Shown: piece after piece, positions 50,687-58,592 of the stretch
Numbering within the stretch: the stretch's first letter is position 1
Layout of the letters: the number at the start of each line of letters is the position of its first letter
From: CANNBR01 sp964604015
GTDB lineage: Bacteria; Babelota; Babeliae; Babelales; CAIQNR01
Length of the DNA: 62,350 bases
Direction: 5' to 3'
Assembly (NCBI GenBank): GCA_964604015.1
Contig: CAZRXF010000007.1
Coordinates: 1 to 62,350 of the forward strand
Program-made: the position numbers and the translations under genes
The notes under the pieces: generated by a model
Databases searched by the model: none
What the model was told of the DNA's origin: nothing
The model's input: the letters and a program-made list of their open reading frames with translations, nothing else

Positions 50687-51103
50687 ATGAACTGCTCACC
50701 TTACTTCTTTCTTTTCATACTAATTTCTGCCTCTTCAGGCCTTAAAGCTGACGTTATACCTTCCGGGCGGCATTGTGCCGACCTTTCTCACACAGAGCGT
50801 CCCTCGTCAGGAGACGGCCTCCAGCGAAAAGCAGCTGAGCAATACGCACCACTTCTTACCTTGTCACTCCTGACAACAGCCGCAGCTGTCTCTTCACTTG
50901 CTCTAGCTGGAGCCGTTCATCAAGCAGCAGAAAAAATCAAACACCCTGCCGTTGCTCACTCACTTCATAGAACAGCGCGAGGATTTTTTAGAGGCTCTCT
51001 CATGGGCTGCGCAGCTGTTCTTGCACTAGACACATGCTGGATGGCAACAGTCACCGCAGAAAAGCTTAAAACTCCCCTAGACAGCAAAACTGAAAAAGAG
51101 TAG
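50687..51103 (+). CDS. small secreted protein with two hydrophobic segments
   Basis: Not recognised. It has 138 residues from ATG 50687, which has AGAAGGAT upstream; the frame reaches back to 50615 but the signal peptide (MNCSPYFFLFILISASSGLKA) begins here. The mature part has two Ala-rich hydrophobic segments ('LLTLSLLTTAAAVSSLALAG' and 'GSLMGCAAVLALDTCWMATV') separated by a basic helix, so it may form a membrane hairpin. A similar hairpin is seen in the following gene. Function unknown. Confidence 0.75.
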   Translation: MNCSPYFFLFILISASSGLKADVIPSGRHCADLSHTERPSSGDGLQRKAAEQYAPLLTLSLLTTAAAVSSLALAGAVHQAAEKIKHPAVAHSLHRTARGFFRGSLMGCAAVLALDTCWMATVTAEKLKTPLDSKTEKE

Positions 51104-51117
51104 TTTGTGCAGCCATA

Positions 51118-51145
51118 TTGCTCGTACGCTCGTTAAAATTACTGT
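51118..51145 (+). promoter_or_regulatory. possible promoter for the 51167 gene
   Basis: TTGCTC and TACTGT are separated by 16 bases, 21 bases before ATG 51167. Modest match. Confidence 0.35.
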
Positions 51146-51166
51146 AAAAATGGAAAGGATCTATGT

Positions 51167-52108
51167 ATGAAAAACTATAAAAAATTGTCCCTTGTGACGT
51201 TACTTTCACTGTCATCAATCACACTTGGCCGCTACAACCCCTACGACCCTACAGACTTCGATGACATGGCAACAAGTAGGCCCACTATACCAACAACACT
51301 TGAAACAGCGGCTCAAAAACAGCGCAAAGAAAGCCCTGCCCAACCAACAAGACCTTCATCGGCCCCTTCTCGCCAAAATCCCATCCCCACAGCTCAGACA
51401 ACAAAACCCGCAACCCAGCACCCATCAACTCCCGTGACGCCGCCGGTAGAATCGCGACGATTTCCTACTATCCTGCCACTTTCTGATAGACAGAAGTTTG
51501 ATAATGCCGTGAAGGCCTTGGACGATGCATGTGCAGCCCTTACCACGTATCAAACTGACCTTACCCTGGCAAGTGGAACTGCAGCAGCTGCGTTACGGGA
51601 CTATGAGCAGGCACAAAGAGATGCAAGACGATGGTCCTGGAGACAAATTGCTGGTATAGGCATGGCGGCTGCCGGCGGCATTGCAGCGGTAACATATCTG
51701 GTCACAGAGCCCAGGGATGCTGGCTGCGCGGTCGTATCAGCATTAGTTGGTCTTGCAGGGGGATTTGGAACCAGAAAAAGCCGTAAAGATCAAATTAAGC
51801 AATGCGATGCTCATGAACAAGATCCTTATGCCGAAGACAAGATGCCCCTTACTACTCAACTTGAGCAACTTGCTGGTGTCGTAGGCGAGGACGAGAAGTA
51901 CAACAACCTTGTTACCGCATACAATACCGCTTATGATGCGCTCCGTGATTTCTCGACCGCTACTATCCCTGGTGCCGATGCTCAAAAAACTGAAACGTTA
52001 TCCGCGGCAAAAAACCTCCCTCTCAATGTAAACCTCACTCGAACAACTGTGGTGGAACAACGTACCGAATTAGAAAAGATTTTGGGCCGTTCTTCTGAAC
52101 AAAACTAA
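51167..52108 (+). CDS. secreted protein with Pro-rich linker and glycine-rich hydrophobic hairpin
   Basis: Not recognised. The 313 residues have a signal peptide (MKNYKKLSLVTLLSLSSITLG), a long Pro/Thr/Gln-rich disordered stretch (about 35-105) and a helical region. Two Gly/Ala hydrophobic segments follow with a Gly-x3-Ala-like pattern ('IAGIGMAAAGGIAAVTYLV' and 'VVSALVGLAGGFG', about 164-205). After a basic turn comes a second helical domain. Such a hairpin is typical of proteins that insert in membranes, as in many exported proteins of intracellular bacteria, but no family was recognised. AAAGGAT site upstream and a terminator downstream. Confidence 0.82.
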   Translation: MKNYKKLSLVTLLSLSSITLGRYNPYDPTDFDDMATSRPTIPTTLETAAQKQRKESPAQPTRPSSAPSRQNPIPTAQTTKPATQHPSTPVTPPVESRRFPTILPLSDRQKFDNAVKALDDACAALTTYQTDLTLASGTAAAALRDYEQAQRDARRWSWRQIAGIGMAAAGGIAAVTYLVTEPRDAGCAVVSALVGLAGGFGTRKSRKDQIKQCDAHEQDPYAEDKMPLTTQLEQLAGVVGEDEKYNNLVTAYNTAYDALRDFSTATIPGADAQKTETLSAAKNLPLNVNLTRTTVVEQRTELEKILGRSSEQN

Positions 52109-52130
52109 CAAGTTTTCTTAAGAGCTTACA

Positions 52131-52164
52131 AAAAGGGCACTTCCTTCGGGCGGTGTCCTTTTTT
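52131..52164 (+). terminator. rho-independent terminator after the 51167 gene
   Basis: AAAAGGGCAC (52131-52140) pairs with GTGTCCTTTT (52153-52162), 9 of 10, followed by more T. Confidence 0.8.
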
Positions 52165-52249
52165 CTTTCTAAAAACCGCCGATGGCGTTTCAGAAGCATT
52201 TTCGGTAGGCTAGAAACCTGTTTGTGCCATTTTTAAAAGGATTTTCTTT

Positions 52250-53887
52250 ATGTCACTGATACCGACGCTGAGACATCGTTTTTTTTCCTACCTCAAGGAA
52301 ACATTCGCACTTGAAGCTGTTCCACACCTTGAATTTGCCCTCAATACTGACCCTGACAAACAACAATTTGGGGACGTCATTTCCAATGCGGCTATGATTC
52401 TTGCAAAACAGCTCAAGAGCAATCCCCGTACCGTGGCACAAACAATAGCAACCGGTTTTAGTGACCCTGCTCTTGCAAAAATAGAGATTGCTGGACCGGG
52501 ATTTCTCAACTTTTTTTTCACCGCTGATGCATTGCAAACCATCGCTCGTGAGCTTTTTGAAGAAAAAGATAGCTACTTCCAACTACAAGAACCGCACGGC
52601 ATTTGGGATATTGAGTTTGTCAGTGCTAACCCAACCGGTCCGCTACATCTTGGGCACGGTCGTGGAGGTATCATCGGTGACGTTCTTGGCAACGTCCTTC
52701 GTTTCCTGAACTTCAAAATAGTCAAAGAACATTACGTCAACGATGCTGGCGCACAAATGCAAAAACTGGGAATGTCCTTAAAAATTCGCTGCCAACAAGT
52801 ATGTGGGCAAACGATTGAACTTCCTGAAGAATCCTACAAAGGGGAGTATCTTATTGAGCTTGCCCAGCAGTGCGTACAAGAACATGGCAAAAACGTTGTT
52901 GAAAAGCCTGAACAGTTTTTCATCGATTATGGCTACAAACACATGCTCGCCCTTCTGCAAGACACCCTGTCCGCATACGGCATCACCTTTGATGTGTGGT
53001 TTTCAGAACGAACACTGCACACAGGAGCTATTGAAGCAGGCCTTACACGCCTCACAGAATCGGGAAACACGTACGAACAAGATGGCGCCTTATGGTTCAG
53101 ATCAACCGCCTTTGGCGATGACAAAGATCGTGTCTTAAAAAAAGCAGATGGCTCTTACACGTATGTTGCGGCAGATGTTGCCTACCTCTTAAACAAAGCA
53201 GACCGAGGATTTAATCGACTCATCATGGTTCTGGGCCAAGATCATCACAGCTATCCACGACGTCTTGAAGGTATTCGTCAGGCGCTTGGACTGACCGACG
53301 TCACCCTTGAATGCATCATCTATCAACTGGTTTCTTTGAAAGAAGGTGATCAACAACTCAGGATGTCAAAACGTGCCGGTCGCATCATCGGGTTAAAAGA
53401 TGTCATCGACGAAGTAGGTTCAGACGTTGCTCGCTTTTTCTACTTAAACCGAAAAGCGGACGCACACCTTGAATTTGATATTGAACTCGCACTCAAAAAG
53501 AATGACGAAAACCCGGTCTATTACCTCCAGTACGCCTTTGTCAGAACTCAGGCAATTCTTGAACGCACCAAAGAACACACAGATTTACTCAATATTTCTT
53601 CACCTGACATCGCTGGATTGGGAGCGCCTGAAGCCCTTCTTATTAAAAAGATAGCCTCACTTCGAGAACTTCTTATCGACATCAGTCAGAATTATCAGGT
53701 CCATTTGCTGACCTATTATTTGCTTGATCTTGCGCATATCTTCCATAACTACTACCACCACAACCGAGTGATTGAGCCTGAATCTGTTGAACAAAGCCGT
53801 GCACGATTGCTGTTGATCATTCTTGTTCGTGACACATTTGACCGTTGTTTGAGCCTGATTGGGATCAGCAGACCTGAACGCATGTGA
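52250..53887 (+). CDS. argS: arginyl-tRNA synthetase ArgS
   Basis: ArgS charges tRNA-Arg. The 545 residues show the N-terminal ArgRS add-on domain, the HIGH motif as HLGH at 133-136 ('NPTGPLHLGHGRGG'), the second motif MSKR at 372-375, and the C-terminal DALR anticodon-binding helices ending 'RLLLIILVRDTFDRCLSLIGI'. An AAAGGA site precedes the start by 9 bases. It is the first gene of a plus-strand run argS, tsf, frr, tRNAs, tig, trxB. The 130-base gap to tsf may hold another promoter, which I could not place firmly. Confidence 0.97.
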   Translation: MSLIPTLRHRFFSYLKETFALEAVPHLEFALNTDPDKQQFGDVISNAAMILAKQLKSNPRTVAQTIATGFSDPALAKIEIAGPGFLNFFFTADALQTIARELFEEKDSYFQLQEPHGIWDIEFVSANPTGPLHLGHGRGGIIGDVLGNVLRFLNFKIVKEHYVNDAGAQMQKLGMSLKIRCQQVCGQTIELPEESYKGEYLIELAQQCVQEHGKNVVEKPEQFFIDYGYKHMLALLQDTLSAYGITFDVWFSERTLHTGAIEAGLTRLTESGNTYEQDGALWFRSTAFGDDKDRVLKKADGSYTYVAADVAYLLNKADRGFNRLIMVLGQDHHSYPRRLEGIRQALGLTDVTLECIIYQLVSLKEGDQQLRMSKRAGRIIGLKDVIDEVGSDVARFFYLNRKADAHLEFDIELALKKNDENPVYYLQYAFVRTQAILERTKEHTDLLNISSPDIAGLGAPEALLIKKIASLRELLIDISQNYQVHLLTYYLLDLAHIFHNYYHHNRVIEPESVEQSRARLLLIILVRDTFDRCLSLIGISRPERM

Positions 53888-54017
53888 TGCAGGGATGTGT
53901 CAAAGGAGAGATAAGTCTCCCCTTGAAAAGAGCGAGTTTGCGCAAAGATACCGTTTTTGGCACACTAACAAACATCTTAAATCAGAAACTAATCATTACT
54001 TAAGCTCAGGAGCATAC

Positions 54018-54614
54018 ATGGCCAAGGTAAGCCTAGAAGACATACAAAAGTTACGTGACATCACCAGTATGGGGATGATGGACTGCAAAAAAGCGCTGGA
54101 AGAAACCGGCGGAGACATAGAAAAGGCAATTGACGCCCTCCGTAAAAAGGGCGCTTCCGTTGCTGCAAAACGTGGCGGAAACGAAACCGCCCAAGGTTTA
54201 ATCCACGCGTATATCCACCCAGGGGCAACCTTAGGCGTGTTGATCGAAATCAACTGCGAAACAGATTTTGTTGCTCGCAATGAAGAATTCAAAAAATTTG
54301 CTCATGATGTTTGCATGCATATCGCAGCACTCAGACCGATCTCTGTTTCACCTGACCAAATTGATCCTGTCTGGTTACAAAAAGAAGTTGATATCGTTCG
54401 CGAACAACTGAAAAACGAAGGCAAGAAAGAAGAATTCATTGAAAAAATTCTCGAAGGCAAGATGCAAAAGCTCTTCTCTGAACATTGCTTGCTACAACAA
54501 AAGTTCGTGAAGGATGACAAATTGACGGTTGAACAAGTCCTCCAAAACTTAATTGGTAAAATGGGCGAAAGCATCCGTATTAAACGATTTGTTCGTTACG
54601 AAATTGGCGCATAA
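54018..54614 (+). CDS. tsf: elongation factor Ts
   Basis: EF-Ts recharges EF-Tu with GTP. I start it at ATG 54018 (198 residues), which has CAGGAG upstream and gives the normal N-terminus 'MAKVSLEDIQKLRDITSMGM'; the frame runs back into argS but that part is not EF-Ts. The UBA-like N-terminal domain ('MDCKKALEETGGDIEKAID') and the signature TDFVARN (about 82-88) are present. It has a single short core domain, as in compact bacterial forms. The usual neighbour rpsB is absent; frr follows after 26 bases. Confidence 0.96.
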   Translation: MAKVSLEDIQKLRDITSMGMMDCKKALEETGGDIEKAIDALRKKGASVAAKRGGNETAQGLIHAYIHPGATLGVLIEINCETDFVARNEEFKKFAHDVCMHIAALRPISVSPDQIDPVWLQKEVDIVREQLKNEGKKEEFIEKILEGKMQKLFSEHCLLQQKFVKDDKLTVEQVLQNLIGKMGESIRIKRFVRYEIGA

Positions 54615-54640
54615 CACTACTTCTTACTAAGGATAGTACC

Positions 54641-55228
54641 ATGACAGAATTAGTATTAATCGAAGGCCAAACCAAGCCATTCGAAGATGCAATCGACCAA
54701 GAGATGACCAAAAGTATCAAACATTTTGAGCACGAACTGGTTGGAATCAGAACCGGTAGAGCACACCCATCTATGGTGGAAGACATCAAAGTCTCCTGCT
54801 ATGGCGGAACTACCGAACTCCCACTTAAAAATCTTGCAAGTGTCAGCTCTCCTGATGCACGTCTTTTGATCATTCAACCGTGGGATCAAGGAACAATTCT
54901 TGATATTGAACGTGCATTGAGAGACTCAGATCTTGGAGTTACGCCTCAGCAAGATGGCGCAGTTATCCGTATCGTGCTCCCAGAAATGAGTGCTGCTCGC
55001 AGAGACGAATTGACCAAACTTCTTCACAGAAAATTGGAAGAAGCGCGTGTTTCAATCCGCCATGTGAGAAAGGATTTTCATAACCTGGTGCGTGATACAG
55101 AAAAAGACGGCGGTGTTTCAGAAGATTTTGCAAAACGTCTCAGTGACCTTTTGCAGAAACACACCGATAAGGCGGTTAAGTTCGTCGAAGATCTGAGTGC
55201 AAAAAAAGAAGCGAGTCTAAAGGGTTAA
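54641..55228 (+). CDS. frr: ribosome recycling factor
   Basis: Frr splits the post-termination ribosome together with EF-G. The 195 residues include a ten-residue extension, then the usual helical arm and compact domain: 'HFEHELVGIRTGRAHPSMVE', 'VSSPDARLLIIQPWDQ', 'LPEMSAARRDELTKLL' and 'RHVRKDFHNLVRD'. It follows tsf at 26 bases with an AAGGATAG site. In many bacteria pyrH lies between tsf and frr; it is absent here. Confidence 0.96.
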   Translation: MTELVLIEGQTKPFEDAIDQEMTKSIKHFEHELVGIRTGRAHPSMVEDIKVSCYGGTTELPLKNLASVSSPDARLLIIQPWDQGTILDIERALRDSDLGVTPQQDGAVIRIVLPEMSAARRDELTKLLHRKLEEARVSIRHVRKDFHNLVRDTEKDGGVSEDFAKRLSDLLQKHTDKAVKFVEDLSAKKEASLKG

Positions 55229-55246
55229 TTTACTCATATTCTCTCG

Positions 55247-55274
55247 TTTACTTTATCAGATGGTCTGGTACACT
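55247..55274 (+). promoter_or_regulatory. predicted promoter for the tRNA-Lys/tRNA-Leu pair
   Basis: TTTACT and TACACT are separated by 16 bases, 31 bases before the tRNA-Lys 5' end. Confidence 0.5.
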
Positions 55275-55304
55275 TGAGAAATATTTGTTGGATGCCTTTA
55301 AGAC

Positions 55305-55380
55305 GGGCCGTTAGCTCAATTGGCAGAGCGACAGACTCTTAATCTGCAGGTTGCTGGTTCGATTCCAGCACGGCCCACCA
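55305..55380 (+). tRNA. tRNA-Lys (CTT anticodon)
   Basis: A complete cloverleaf of 76 bases with encoded CCA. Acceptor GGGCCGT/ACGGCCC, D arm GCTC/GAGC, anticodon loop CTCTTAA (anticodon CTT, reads AAG), T arm GCTGG-TTCGATT-CCAGC. The top pair of the anticodon stem is an A-C mismatch; the other four pair well. Confidence 0.96.
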
Positions 55381-55391
55381 AAAGATTACGT

Positions 55392-55476
55392 GCGGGAATG
55401 GCGGAACTGGTAGACGCGCTGGACTTAGGATCCAGTTTCTTACGAAGTGGGGGTTCAAGTCCCTCTTCCCGCACCA
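55392..55476 (+). tRNA. tRNA-Leu (TAG anticodon)
   Basis: A class II tRNA of 85 bases with encoded CCA. Acceptor GCGGGAA/TTCCCGC, anticodon stem CTGGA/TCCAG around CTTAGGA (anticodon TAG, reads CUA), a variable arm of class II length, and T loop TTCAAGT. It starts 11 bases after tRNA-Lys and ends 19 bases before tig with no terminator, so tig may be read from the same transcript. Confidence 0.96.
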
Positions 55477-55495
55477 ATAAAAAAGGGAGTAATCT

Positions 55496-56812
55496 ATGGA
55501 AAGTGTGGAGAGATTTTCCCCCCTGTCTTTTTCGTTAAGACAGACTAACCAACAGTTTGGATATGTTACGGTAACTATCCCTCACGAGTATGTTGAGCGG
55601 CTGTATAAAGAGGCCTCAGATCAACAGAAACAGCGTTCTCATATTTACGGATTTTCTCGAGGCCAAGCGCCGATCTCATACATCGAGCAAAACTTTCAAC
55701 CGCATCTGCTCGAACACATCAAAGAGTTCTTTTTTAAGTATTTTGTTATTGAATGGCTGTACAGGAAGCTGCAGGAAGAGCGGATCTTTTTTGCAGGCGA
55801 ACCACGCCTTACTAATATTCTTGTAGCACCACGACAAAACGCTGCCTTTAGTTTTTCTCTTACCCTTGCAAAACCGATTCCTCTACAAGGATGGAAACGT
55901 CTTCCTTTCAAAGCTCCCAAGCGAAAAAATTATAAAGATCTCGATCGACAAGTAGAGAACTTTTTAAAAGAAGAACAAGAAGCTGCAAAAAACGTAAAGC
56001 CGAATATCATCGATATTGGCGACTGGGTGAATTTCCAAGTCTGTCTTCTTGATAAGAATAAAAAACCGCTGCTGGGTGATTTTAAAGAAAAATTATGGCT
56101 CAAAATTGGAACAGAAGAAGCAGATGGTCCTTTCCAAGCACTGTTTGTTGGCAAAAAAGTTGGCGACTCATTCCTAACTGATCATCCTGGGCTGCAAGAA
56201 CATTTCAGTACCCATCTTGATACCAATTATCTTTTCCTCGTTGAGATCGTCGATTATCTCTCCCATGCCTATTTTTGCATTGAACATTTCAAGCGTCACT
56301 TTAAACTAAAAAATGCAAAAGATTTGCACCAAAAATGTATTGAAGTCTTTTCATATCGAAACGACATCTCACAACGCAGAGCAACCTCTGAAGAAGCACT
56401 CAGAACCTTGCTTTCAAAGCATGGAATTGTCGTTCCTCCTCATCTTGTCTTGCGACAAGAAAAAGCTATACTCGAAATGGTTTGTAATCAGCCCGATTAC
56501 CACGTTTATAAGATGCAACCAGATTTTCGGGAAAAGATTACCTTACTTGCGGAAAAGCAACTGCGCGAAAGTATCCTCATTCAGCAGTTGGCATTTCTTG
56601 AAAAAATCAGTGTGAATAACCTTGACGTGAAGGGATACCTCAACCTCTTGTGCCGACCTCGAACCAGTGAATTTATCTATTTTGAACCACCGACCACTAA
56701 GTTTTCTGGCAGAGAAACACCCGTTTCTGCCTCGCTTTTGGCGCAGTGTTGCATGAAGGAAAAGACCCTTAATCACGCCATTTTACATCTTACCAAACCA
56801 ACAAAAATCTAA
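55496..56812 (+). CDS. tig: trigger factor
   Basis: Trigger factor binds the ribosome exit tunnel and holds nascent chains. The 438 residues are divergent but keep the N-terminal ribosome-docking motif as 'YGFSRGQAPISYIEQNF' (GFRxGxxP type, about 53-60). A middle PPIase-like region follows ('DIGDWVNFQV', 'LWLKIGTEEADGPF', 'FLVEIVDYLSH') and a long C-terminal helical chaperone domain. The PPIase domain is poorly conserved. An AAGGGAG site lies just downstream of tRNA-Leu. trxB starts three bases after the stop. Confidence 0.85.
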   Translation: MESVERFSPLSFSLRQTNQQFGYVTVTIPHEYVERLYKEASDQQKQRSHIYGFSRGQAPISYIEQNFQPHLLEHIKEFFFKYFVIEWLYRKLQEERIFFAGEPRLTNILVAPRQNAAFSFSLTLAKPIPLQGWKRLPFKAPKRKNYKDLDRQVENFLKEEQEAAKNVKPNIIDIGDWVNFQVCLLDKNKKPLLGDFKEKLWLKIGTEEADGPFQALFVGKKVGDSFLTDHPGLQEHFSTHLDTNYLFLVEIVDYLSHAYFCIEHFKRHFKLKNAKDLHQKCIEVFSYRNDISQRRATSEEALRTLLSKHGIVVPPHLVLRQEKAILEMVCNQPDYHVYKMQPDFREKITLLAEKQLRESILIQQLAFLEKISVNNLDVKGYLNLLCRPRTSEFIYFEPPTTKFSGRETPVSASLLAQCCMKEKTLNHAILHLTKPTKI

Positions 56813-56815
56813 ATC

Positions 56816-57760
56816 ATGAAATCAGAAGACTCTCTTGTTCATAATCTTATTATCATCGGTTCTGGCCCGGCTGGCTTGACGGCCGCTGTGTACGCCTCCC
56901 GTGCTTTTATTCAACCGCTCGTCATCGAAGGCAATAAGCCAGGTGGCCAACTCATGAGTACGACGCTCATTGAAAATTGGCCGGGGCACAAAAGCATCCT
57001 TGGCCCTGAACTTATGATGAACAAACGGGAACATGCGGAACATTTTGGAGCACGTTTTATTCCTGGATCAGTGGAAAGCGTTGATTTTTCACAACGCCCT
57101 TTTACAATTACCACGAACAAAGGCGCACACTTTCTCACCCATAGTGTGGTTATCGCCACCGGAGCTTCTCCTAATACGCTCAAATGCCCGGGAGAAACTG
57201 ACTACTGGGGAAAGGGACTAAGCACCTGTGCCGTGTGTGATGGTGCGTTCTACCCAAACAAAGAAGTTATCATTGTCGGTGGTGGGGATACCGCCATGGA
57301 ACAAGCTCTTTTCATGAGTAAATACACACAAAAAATTACCATCGTCCACATCCTTCCAAAATTTACCGCATCCCCCGTTATGCAGCAGCGTGTCCTTGAA
57401 AAGCCGTTCATTAAGGTCATTTACTCAAGCACAATCACGGCCGTTGAGGGAGATGGCACAGCGGTCAAACAGGTCGTCATAACCAATCAAGAGACCAAGC
57501 AAGCCAGCTCGGTGCCCGCAGATGTCCTCTTTTTGGCCATCGGGCAACGTCCTAATACTGCCCCTTTTAAGGGACAGCTTGAACTTGATGACTATGGCTA
57601 TATTGTGCTCAAAAAGGGCACTTTGACCTCAGTCCCAGGGGTCTTTGTAGCTGGAGATGTGGCTGATTATCGCTATCGCCAAGCAATCGTCTCTGCTGGA
57701 TCTGGGTGTATGGCCGCCCTAGATGCTCAATCCTATCTGGAAAGAGAAGGTCTTTTGTAG
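56816..57760 (+). CDS. trxB: thioredoxin reductase
   Basis: TrxB passes electrons from NADPH through FAD and a disulphide to thioredoxin. The 314 residues have the FAD motif 'IIGSGPAGLTAAVYASRA', the redox pair Cys138-Ala-Val-Cys141, the NADPH motif 'VGGGDTAMEQALF' and the C-terminal 'GVFVAGDVADYRYRQ'. Usual length. It is tightly coupled to tig (3-base gap). The rpmH promoter begins right after its stop. Confidence 0.97.
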   Translation: MKSEDSLVHNLIIIGSGPAGLTAAVYASRAFIQPLVIEGNKPGGQLMSTTLIENWPGHKSILGPELMMNKREHAEHFGARFIPGSVESVDFSQRPFTITTNKGAHFLTHSVVIATGASPNTLKCPGETDYWGKGLSTCAVCDGAFYPNKEVIIVGGGDTAMEQALFMSKYTQKITIVHILPKFTASPVMQQRVLEKPFIKVIYSSTITAVEGDGTAVKQVVITNQETKQASSVPADVLFLAIGQRPNTAPFKGQLELDDYGYIVLKKGTLTSVPGVFVAGDVADYRYRQAIVSAGSGCMAALDAQSYLEREGLL

Positions 57761-57761
57761 C

Positions 57762-57790
57762 TTGAAAAAACATCGTTTTACCCTTACACT
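57762..57790 (+). promoter_or_regulatory. predicted sigma-70 promoter for rpmH-rnpA-yidD
   Basis: TTGAAA and TACACT are separated by 17 bases, 42 bases before the rpmH start. Confidence 0.6.
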
Positions 57791-57831
57791 AGGAAAATCC
57801 TAAGTGAATTTTAGCATTGGAGGGGTCCGGA

Positions 57832-57978
57832 ATGTCCGTTACCTTTTTTAGAAAAAGCAAGAAAAAAAGAAACCGTAAACACGGCTTTAGAAAGCGTATG
57901 TCTACCCGTTGGGGAAGAAAGATTATCGCACGTCGCAGAGCTAAAGGACGCAAACGTCTAGCTGTACGCGCAGACTAA
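57832..57978 (+). CDS. rpmH: 50S ribosomal protein L34
   Basis: A 48-residue, very basic protein reading MSVTFFRKSKKKRNRKHGF, then RKRMSTRWGRKIIARRR and KGRKRLAVRAD. It matches L34 from end to end (the family core is 'HGFRxRMxTxxGRxIxxxRRxKGRxxL'). A GGAGGGG site lies ahead. It is followed 9 bases later by rnpA, the conserved arrangement found in nearly all bacteria. Confidence 0.96.
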   Translation: MSVTFFRKSKKKRNRKHGFRKRMSTRWGRKIIARRRAKGRKRLAVRAD

Positions 57979-57987
57979 GAAATTACG

Positions 57988-58335
57988 ATGAGACCGGGAA
58001 GAAAACTTTCCTCGTTCACACGCGAAGAAGTGGATACACTGTTTTCGCATGCTCGAGCAAAGGTAACAGTGCCCGGTCTTCGTATTTTACGAGCTCCTGC
58101 TTTGCATACCCTTGGTCGTGTTTTGCTTGTTGTTCCTCGCAAAGTTGGCAATGCTCCTGAACGCAATCTCATTCGACGCCGTGTTCGTTCTATTTATCGA
58201 GAAGATAAGTTGTATACGCATCCTTACGATTGTGTACTTCTTGTCAGAAAAGAAGCTCTTGCCATTCCATTCCAAGAACTTCGCCGTCTTCTTCACTGTG
58301 TGGTCACACACCCTACTCCTTCATCATGCGCCTAA
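57988..58335 (+). CDS. rnpA: ribonuclease P protein component
   Basis: RnpA is the protein subunit that helps the P RNA remove 5' leaders from pre-tRNAs. The 115 residues contain the RNR motif as 'ERNLIRRRVRSIYRE' (about 66-80) and the usual 'VPRKVGNAPERN' before it. Start ATG 57988 is 9 bases after rpmH. The last ten bases overlap the yidD start, showing translational coupling. The P RNA gene itself is not in the window. Confidence 0.95.
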   Translation: MRPGRKLSSFTREEVDTLFSHARAKVTVPGLRILRAPALHTLGRVLLVVPRKVGNAPERNLIRRRVRSIYREDKLYTHPYDCVLLVRKEALAIPFQELRRLLHCVVTHPTPSSCA

Positions 58336-58532
58336 TTTCCCATGCAATCGCATCTTTTTTAATTGGATCGATTCGTGCTATTCGTCCTCTTCTGTTAGGC
58401 CCGGCGATCTGTTATTTTTCTCCGTCATGCGCTGAATTTGCCTGTGCAACATTAAGAGAAAAACCTCTTTTTACCTCGCTCATTCTTATTGCTAGAAGAA
58501 TCGCTTCCTGCAACTCCTTTACATTTTGGTAA
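58326..58532 (+). CDS. yidD: membrane protein insertion efficiency factor YidD
   Basis: A 68-residue protein that matches YidD: an N-terminal amphipathic/hydrophobic part, 'GPAICYFSPSCAEFACATL' (the CxFxPSC core) and a third Cys in 'ARRIASCNSF', where family members have RCNPF. The chain ends right after it, without the usual Gly/Asp/Pro tail. It overlaps the rnpA end by ten bases. The gene that normally follows, yidC, is not present; a secreted hypothetical gene is next. Confidence 0.88.
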   Translation: MRLISHAIASFLIGSIRAIRPLLLGPAICYFSPSCAEFACATLREKPLFTSLILIARRIASCNSFTFW

Positions 58533-58592
58533 CTCCTCTGCCAGGCTGACCGTCTAGACCTCTTTACGGACGAAGCCAAAAAAGGAGTATCC

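Noticed and set aside
53859..54017. Upstream extension of EF-Ts into argS
   Set aside because: EF-Ts proteins begin at the MAKVSLED sequence, and ATG 54018 has a ribosome-binding site.
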